Of a DNA stretch of 8,200 nucleotides, positions 4,775-8,200 are shown piece after piece; the stretch's first letter is position 1; each line of letters starts with the position of its first letter. Below the pieces are notes generated by a model. The model searched no databases and had not been told where the DNA came from. It saw nothing but the letters and a program-made list of their open reading frames with translations. The DNA is from Actinomycetes bacterium (GTDB lineage: Bacteria > Actinomycetota > Actinomycetes > Actinomycetales > Cellulomonadaceae): positions 1 through 8,200 of the forward strand of contig JAEWCA010000044.1 in NCBI GenBank assembly GCA_023390875.1, given 5' to 3'. A program made the translations under genes and the position numbers.

Positions 4775-7700
4775 ATGACCGGAATGTCTGCTCGACCAGA
4801 GCTCGCAGGGTCAGGGGCGACGACGCCCCGACCCGCCCTGTCCCGCCGCGCCGTCGTGGCGATGGTGCTGATCGGCGCCGTCGTGGCGTACCTCGTGCAG
4901 GCCGTCGCCCTGCCCGTCGCCCGTGCGGCGGCGGTGTCCGTCGGCTCCGGGAGCTACGCGGAGGGGACGCCGTCCGGCGGGGGAGTGCCCACCGAGTGCA
5001 ACAACACCCCGGTCACGAACCCGCGTGCGCACGTGACGTCGAACTTCCCGTCGGGCGCGATCCCGACGAACGACTGGTGGACGTCGCTGCTGTGGCGCAA
5101 GTTCGACTGCGCGTCGATCTCCGAGAACCTCATGGCGCACCCGCTCTCGTTCCACGCGTACACGAACGGTCTCGGCGTCAGCTACGCGACGACCCCGTCG
5201 ATCTCCGGCACTGCGACCGGCGTGAGCGAGTACCACTACAGCTACGCCGAGGACTTCCGGCTCGGCATCGCGGGCCTGACGTCCGACGGCAAGGTCGACG
5301 GCTACTCCGACTGGACCGTGAGCGAGCTCTGGTCGAGCGGCAGCAACAGCCTGCGCACCACGTTCGGCCACGGCCTGCCGTTCGTCTACGCGACGAAGAC
5401 CGGCGGTAACGCGACGCTGACCGGCGTGGCGACCCCGACCGTCTGGAGCAACAGCAACGCCGCGATCGGCTTCACGATCAACGGCCACGACTACGCCGCC
5501 TTCGCCCCCACTGGTTCCACGTGGAACATCTCCGGGTCGACGATCAGCTCGTCGCTCAACGGCGGCACGTTCTTCTCGGTCGCGGTGCTGCCGACGACGA
5601 CCGGCACGAGCACGGCCGACAAGATCACGGCCCTCAACGCGTACGCGCCGTACGCGCACAACCACGTGACCGGCACCAAGGTCTCGTGGTCGTACGACGA
5701 GGCCACCGCGAAGCTGACCGCGACCTACGCGTTCACGACGACGGCCCGTCAGGGCTCGGGCACGGGCACCGTCTACGCGCTGTACCCGCACCAGCGCGAC
5801 GCCCTGTCGGGCGTGAACACGAGCGGCTACTCGTACGTCTCGCCGCGCGGCCCGATGAAGGTCGTCATCGGCAGCTCGCAGTTCCAGACGGTCACGCCGT
5901 TCAACGGCGTCCTCCCGCAGCTCGCCAACACGGGCTTCGCGGCCGGCTCGGCGGACGCCACGCAGCTCACCAGCTACGTCAACCAGGTCGCCGGCAGCGA
6001 CCCGTTCGCGGGCTTCGCCGAGGACACGTACTGGACGGGCAAGGCGTTCGGCCGCATCGCGCAGGTCGCCCAGATCGCGAACGCGACCGGCAACACGTCG
6101 GCCCGTGACTCGCTCGTGGGCGCCATGCGCACGCGCCTGACGGACTGGATGACCGCGTCGCCCGGCGAGACGCAGCGGTCGTTCTGGTACAACTCCGCGT
6201 GGGGCACGCTCATCGGCTACCCGACGTCGTACGGCTCCGACACCGACCTCAACGACCACCACTTCCACTACGGCTACTACGTGGTGGGTGCGGCGACGGT
6301 CGCCGAGTTCGACCCGTCGTGGGCCGCGGACTCCGCGTACGGCGGCATGGTCAACACCGTCATCAAGGACGCGGCCAACTGGGACCGCACCGACACCCGC
6401 TTCCCGTTCCTGCGTGACTTCGACATCTACGCGGGTCACGACTGGGCCGCCGGCCACGGCGCGTTCGGGGCGGGCAACAACCAGGAGTCGTCGTCCGAGG
6501 GCATGAACTTCGCGAGCGGGCTCATCCAGTGGGGTCAGGCCACCGGCAACAAGACCGTCCGCGACCTCGGCATCTACCTGTACACGACGCAGGCGTCGGC
6601 CATCCAGAACTACTGGTTCGACACCGACGACGAGGCGTTCCCCGCCGCGTTCGGCCACTCCACGGTCGGCATGGTGTGGGGCGACGGCGGCGCCTACTCG
6701 ACGTGGTTCAGCGCCGAGCCGGAGATGATCCAGGGCATCAACCTGCTGCCCAGCACGGCCGGCCACCTGTACCTGGGCTACGACCCGTCGTACATCACGA
6801 GGAACCTCAACGAGCTGACCACCAACAACGGCGGCCCGGCGACGGTGTGGAAGGACATCCTCTGGGAGTTCCAGGCGCTCGCCGACGCCCCCACGGCGCT
6901 GTCGCAGTTCCGGTCGCAGGCCGACTCGTACACGGTCGAGGAGGGCGAGTCGAGGGCGCACACCTTCTACTGGCTCAAGAGCCTGTCCGGCCTCGGCACG
7001 GTCGACCGGTCGGTCACGGCGAACACCCCGCTGCACGCGGTGTTCGTGAAGAACGGCGTCCGGACGTACCAGGCGGCGAACATGAGCGGGTCGGCGATCA
7101 CCGTGACGTTCTCGAACGGCGTCACGCTCAACGTCCCCGCCCGGTCGGTGGCGAGCTCGAACGTGTCGGCCCCGGTCGACACCACGGCGCCGTCGACCCC
7201 TGGCGGGCTGACGGCGTCGGGGACCACGTCGTCCTCGACGACCCTGTCGTGGTCGGCGTCGACCGACAACGTGGGCGTGTCCGGGTACGAGGTGCTGCGC
7301 AACGGCTCGGTGGTCGGCACGACGTCCGGCACGTCGTACACCGCGTCCGGCCTGTCGGCGTCGACGGCGTACACGTTCGCGGTGCGGGCGTACGACGCGG
7401 CGGGCAACCGCTCGGCGACGTCGTCGTCGGTGAACGTCACGACGTCGGGCGGCGGCGGTGACACGACGGCCCCGTCCACGCCGGGCGGCCTCACGGCCTC
7501 GGGCACGACGACGTCCTCGACGACCCTGTCGTGGTCGGCGTCGACGGACAACGTGGGCGTCACGGGGTACGACGTGCTGCGCAACGGCGCGGTCGTCGGC
7601 ACGGCGACCGGCACGTCGTACACCGCGTCCGGCCTGTCGGCGTCGACGGCGTACACGTTCGCGGTGCGGGCGTACGACGCGGCGGGCAACCGGTCCGCCA

Positions 7701-8152
7701 CCTCGTCGTCGGTGAACGTCACCACCGCGAGCGCGACGACCGGGGTCGACGCGACGTCCCGCATCCAGGCCGAATCCTACAACGCCGCCACAGGCGTCGC
7801 GAAGGAGGCGACGTCCGACGTCGACGGCGGCGAGAACATCGCGTGGATCAGCAACGGCGACTACGTCCGCTACGACAACGTCGGCTTCGGCAGCACGGCC
7901 CGGACGCAGTTCAGCGCCCGCGTCGCGTCCGGCGCCGCCGGTGGCGTGAGCGGCCTGGTCGTCGTGCGGCTCGACAGCCTCACCGCCCAGCCCGTCGGCT
8001 CGTTCGCGATCGGCAACACCGGCGGCTGGCAGTCGTGGCGGACCGTCCCCACGAACATCACCGGGGTCACCGGGAACCACACGGTGTACCTCACGTTCGA
8101 GTCGGGCCAGCCGGCCGACTTCGTGAACCTCAACTGGCTCACGTTCGGCTAG
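4775..8152 (+). CDS. Secreted GH81 endo-beta-1,3-glucanase with two Fn3 domains and CBM6
   Basis: A 1125-residue secreted enzyme (numbered from ATG 4775) that should cleave internal bonds of beta-1,3-glucans such as laminarin, curdlan, callose or fungal wall glucan. A signal peptide covers about 1-53: SRR at 23-25, a hydrophobic stretch 26-47, and likely cleavage after ARA or ARAAA; the twin Arg permits Tat export, though Sec is possible. The GH81 domain (about 75-795) starts with IPTNDWW (97-103) and contains NDHHFHYGYY (493-502) and NNQESSSE (568-575). By comparison with characterised GH81 enzymes, D494 is the proposed general acid and E571/E575 the acidic pair including the base; the 77-residue D-to-E interval equals D422-E499 of Thermobifida fusca Lam81A as I recall it. 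Two Fn3 domains (802-890, 896-984), joined by SGGGG, lead to a CBM6 (about 992-1125; IQAESYN, GDYVRYDNV, GGWQSW). No frameshift is seen, and it stands alone. Confidence 0.95.
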   Translation: MTGMSARPELAGSGATTPRPALSRRAVVAMVLIGAVVAYLVQAVALPVARAAAVSVGSGSYAEGTPSGGGVPTECNNTPVTNPRAHVTSNFPSGAIPTNDWWTSLLWRKFDCASISENLMAHPLSFHAYTNGLGVSYATTPSISGTATGVSEYHYSYAEDFRLGIAGLTSDGKVDGYSDWTVSELWSSGSNSLRTTFGHGLPFVYATKTGGNATLTGVATPTVWSNSNAAIGFTINGHDYAAFAPTGSTWNISGSTISSSLNGGTFFSVAVLPTTTGTSTADKITALNAYAPYAHNHVTGTKVSWSYDEATAKLTATYAFTTTARQGSGTGTVYALYPHQRDALSGVNTSGYSYVSPRGPMKVVIGSSQFQTVTPFNGVLPQLANTGFAAGSADATQLTSYVNQVAGSDPFAGFAEDTYWTGKAFGRIAQVAQIANATGNTSARDSLVGAMRTRLTDWMTASPGETQRSFWYNSAWGTLIGYPTSYGSDTDLNDHHFHYGYYVVGAATVAEFDPSWAADSAYGGMVNTVIKDAANWDRTDTRFPFLRDFDIYAGHDWAAGHGAFGAGNNQESSSEGMNFASGLIQWGQATGNKTVRDLGIYLYTTQASAIQNYWFDTDDEAFPAAFGHSTVGMVWGDGGAYSTWFSAEPEMIQGINLLPSTAGHLYLGYDPSYITRNLNELTTNNGGPATVWKDILWEFQALADAPTALSQFRSQADSYTVEEGESRAHTFYWLKSLSGLGTVDRSVTANTPLHAVFVKNGVRTYQAANMSGSAITVTFSNGVTLNVPARSVASSNVSAPVDTTAPSTPGGLTASGTTSSSTTLSWSASTDNVGVSGYEVLRNGSVVGTTSGTSYTASGLSASTAYTFAVRAYDAAGNRSATSSSVNVTTSGGGGDTTAPSTPGGLTASGTTTSSTTLSWSASTDNVGVTGYDVLRNGAVVGTATGTSYTASGLSASTAYTFAVRAYDAAGNRSATSSSVNVTTASATTGVDATSRIQAESYNAATGVAKEATSDVDGGENIAWISNGDYVRYDNVGFGSTARTQFSARVASGAAGGVSGLVVVRLDSLTAQPVGSFAIGNTGGWQSWRTVPTNITGVTGNHTVYLTFESGQPADFVNLNWLTFG
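7178..7726 (+). repeat. Tandem duplication encoding two Fn3 domains (282-bp period)
   Basis: Units 7178-7444 and 7460-7726, each 267 bp, are offset by 282 bp and encode Fn3 domains that differ at only a few residues. Bases 7326-7410 and 7608-7692 are identical over 85 bp, including wobble positions. This points to a recent duplication or gene conversion. The 15-bp linker encodes Ser-Gly4. Confidence 0.9.
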
Positions 8153-8182
8153 TCCCACCCCGACGGCACGAACGAGGCGCCC

Positions 8183-8200
8183 CGCCGGTCACCGCCGGCG
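8183..8200. terminator. Possible start of a terminator hairpin after GH81 (cut by window end)
   Basis: CGCCGG (8183-8188) and CCGGCG (8195-8200) can pair around a 6-base loop, 30 bases after the GH81 stop. The window ends at the right arm, so the full structure cannot be judged. Confidence 0.25.

Noticed and set aside
6967..7764. Minus-strand 265-residue frame with an internal protein repeat
   Set aside because: The repeat is the antisense image of the duplicated Fn3 DNA; there is no plausible ribosome site or known domain.
4811..8158. Very long minus-strand open frame (1115 residues) opposite the glucanase
   Set aside because: It mirrors the glucanase codons, is dominated by Arg, Val, Asp and Gly with no domain signal, and exists because GC-rich third positions remove stops. 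The plus strand carries clear GH81, Fn3 and CBM6 domains.
1..8200. CRISPR array, insertion sequence, tRNA or prophage elements
   Set aside because: No spaced short repeats, transposase motifs, terminal inverted repeats or tRNA cloverleaf sequences were seen; the only repeat is the Fn3 duplication.

Overview
The window reads as chromosome from a high-GC actinobacterium: third codon positions are strongly G/C, five of the seven genes look leaderless with a TANNNT -10 box close to the start codon, and the gene families are typical of the group. The secreted, modular beta-1,3-glucanase suggests a polysaccharide degrader of the Cellulomonas/Cellulosimicrobium type. That genus-level guess is inference only; no rRNA or marker gene is present.

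Layout. At the left edge (1-328, minus) is the 5' part of a gene whose protein starts with a domain resembling the ScoMcrA N-terminal head domain; it runs off the window. A two-module VOC (glyoxalase-fold) protein follows on the plus strand (444-1076) and converges, across a 13-bp-stem hairpin, on a minus-strand block read right to left: an LtrA-family membrane protein (3816-2674), a carboxymuconolactone decarboxylase/AhpD-like protein (2616-2017) and an ECF41-type (SigJ-like) sigma factor with a fused SnoaL-like domain (2006-1128). A small HNH protein (3932-4336, plus) is divergent from LtrA. After a 438-bp non-coding stretch with two palindromes and a large hairpin comes the main gene, a secreted GH81 endo-beta-1,3-glucanase with two nearly identical Fn3 domains and a C-terminal CBM6 (4775-8152).

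How the genes work together. The decarboxylase-like gene and the sigma gene form the classic ECF41 pair. A near-consensus ECF41 promoter (TGTCACA-N16-TGTC) sits directly in front of the decarboxylase-like gene, starting one base past the LtrA stop codon, so the sigma factor probably drives its partner and, by read-through, itself. The glucanase is a stand-alone gene, perhaps under a LacI-type sugar regulator. No complete new defence or mobile system is visible. The most unusual items are the uniform leaderless architecture, the HNH protein with Cys where the catalytic His is expected, and the truncated ScoMcrA-like gene whose effector domain lies outside the window.
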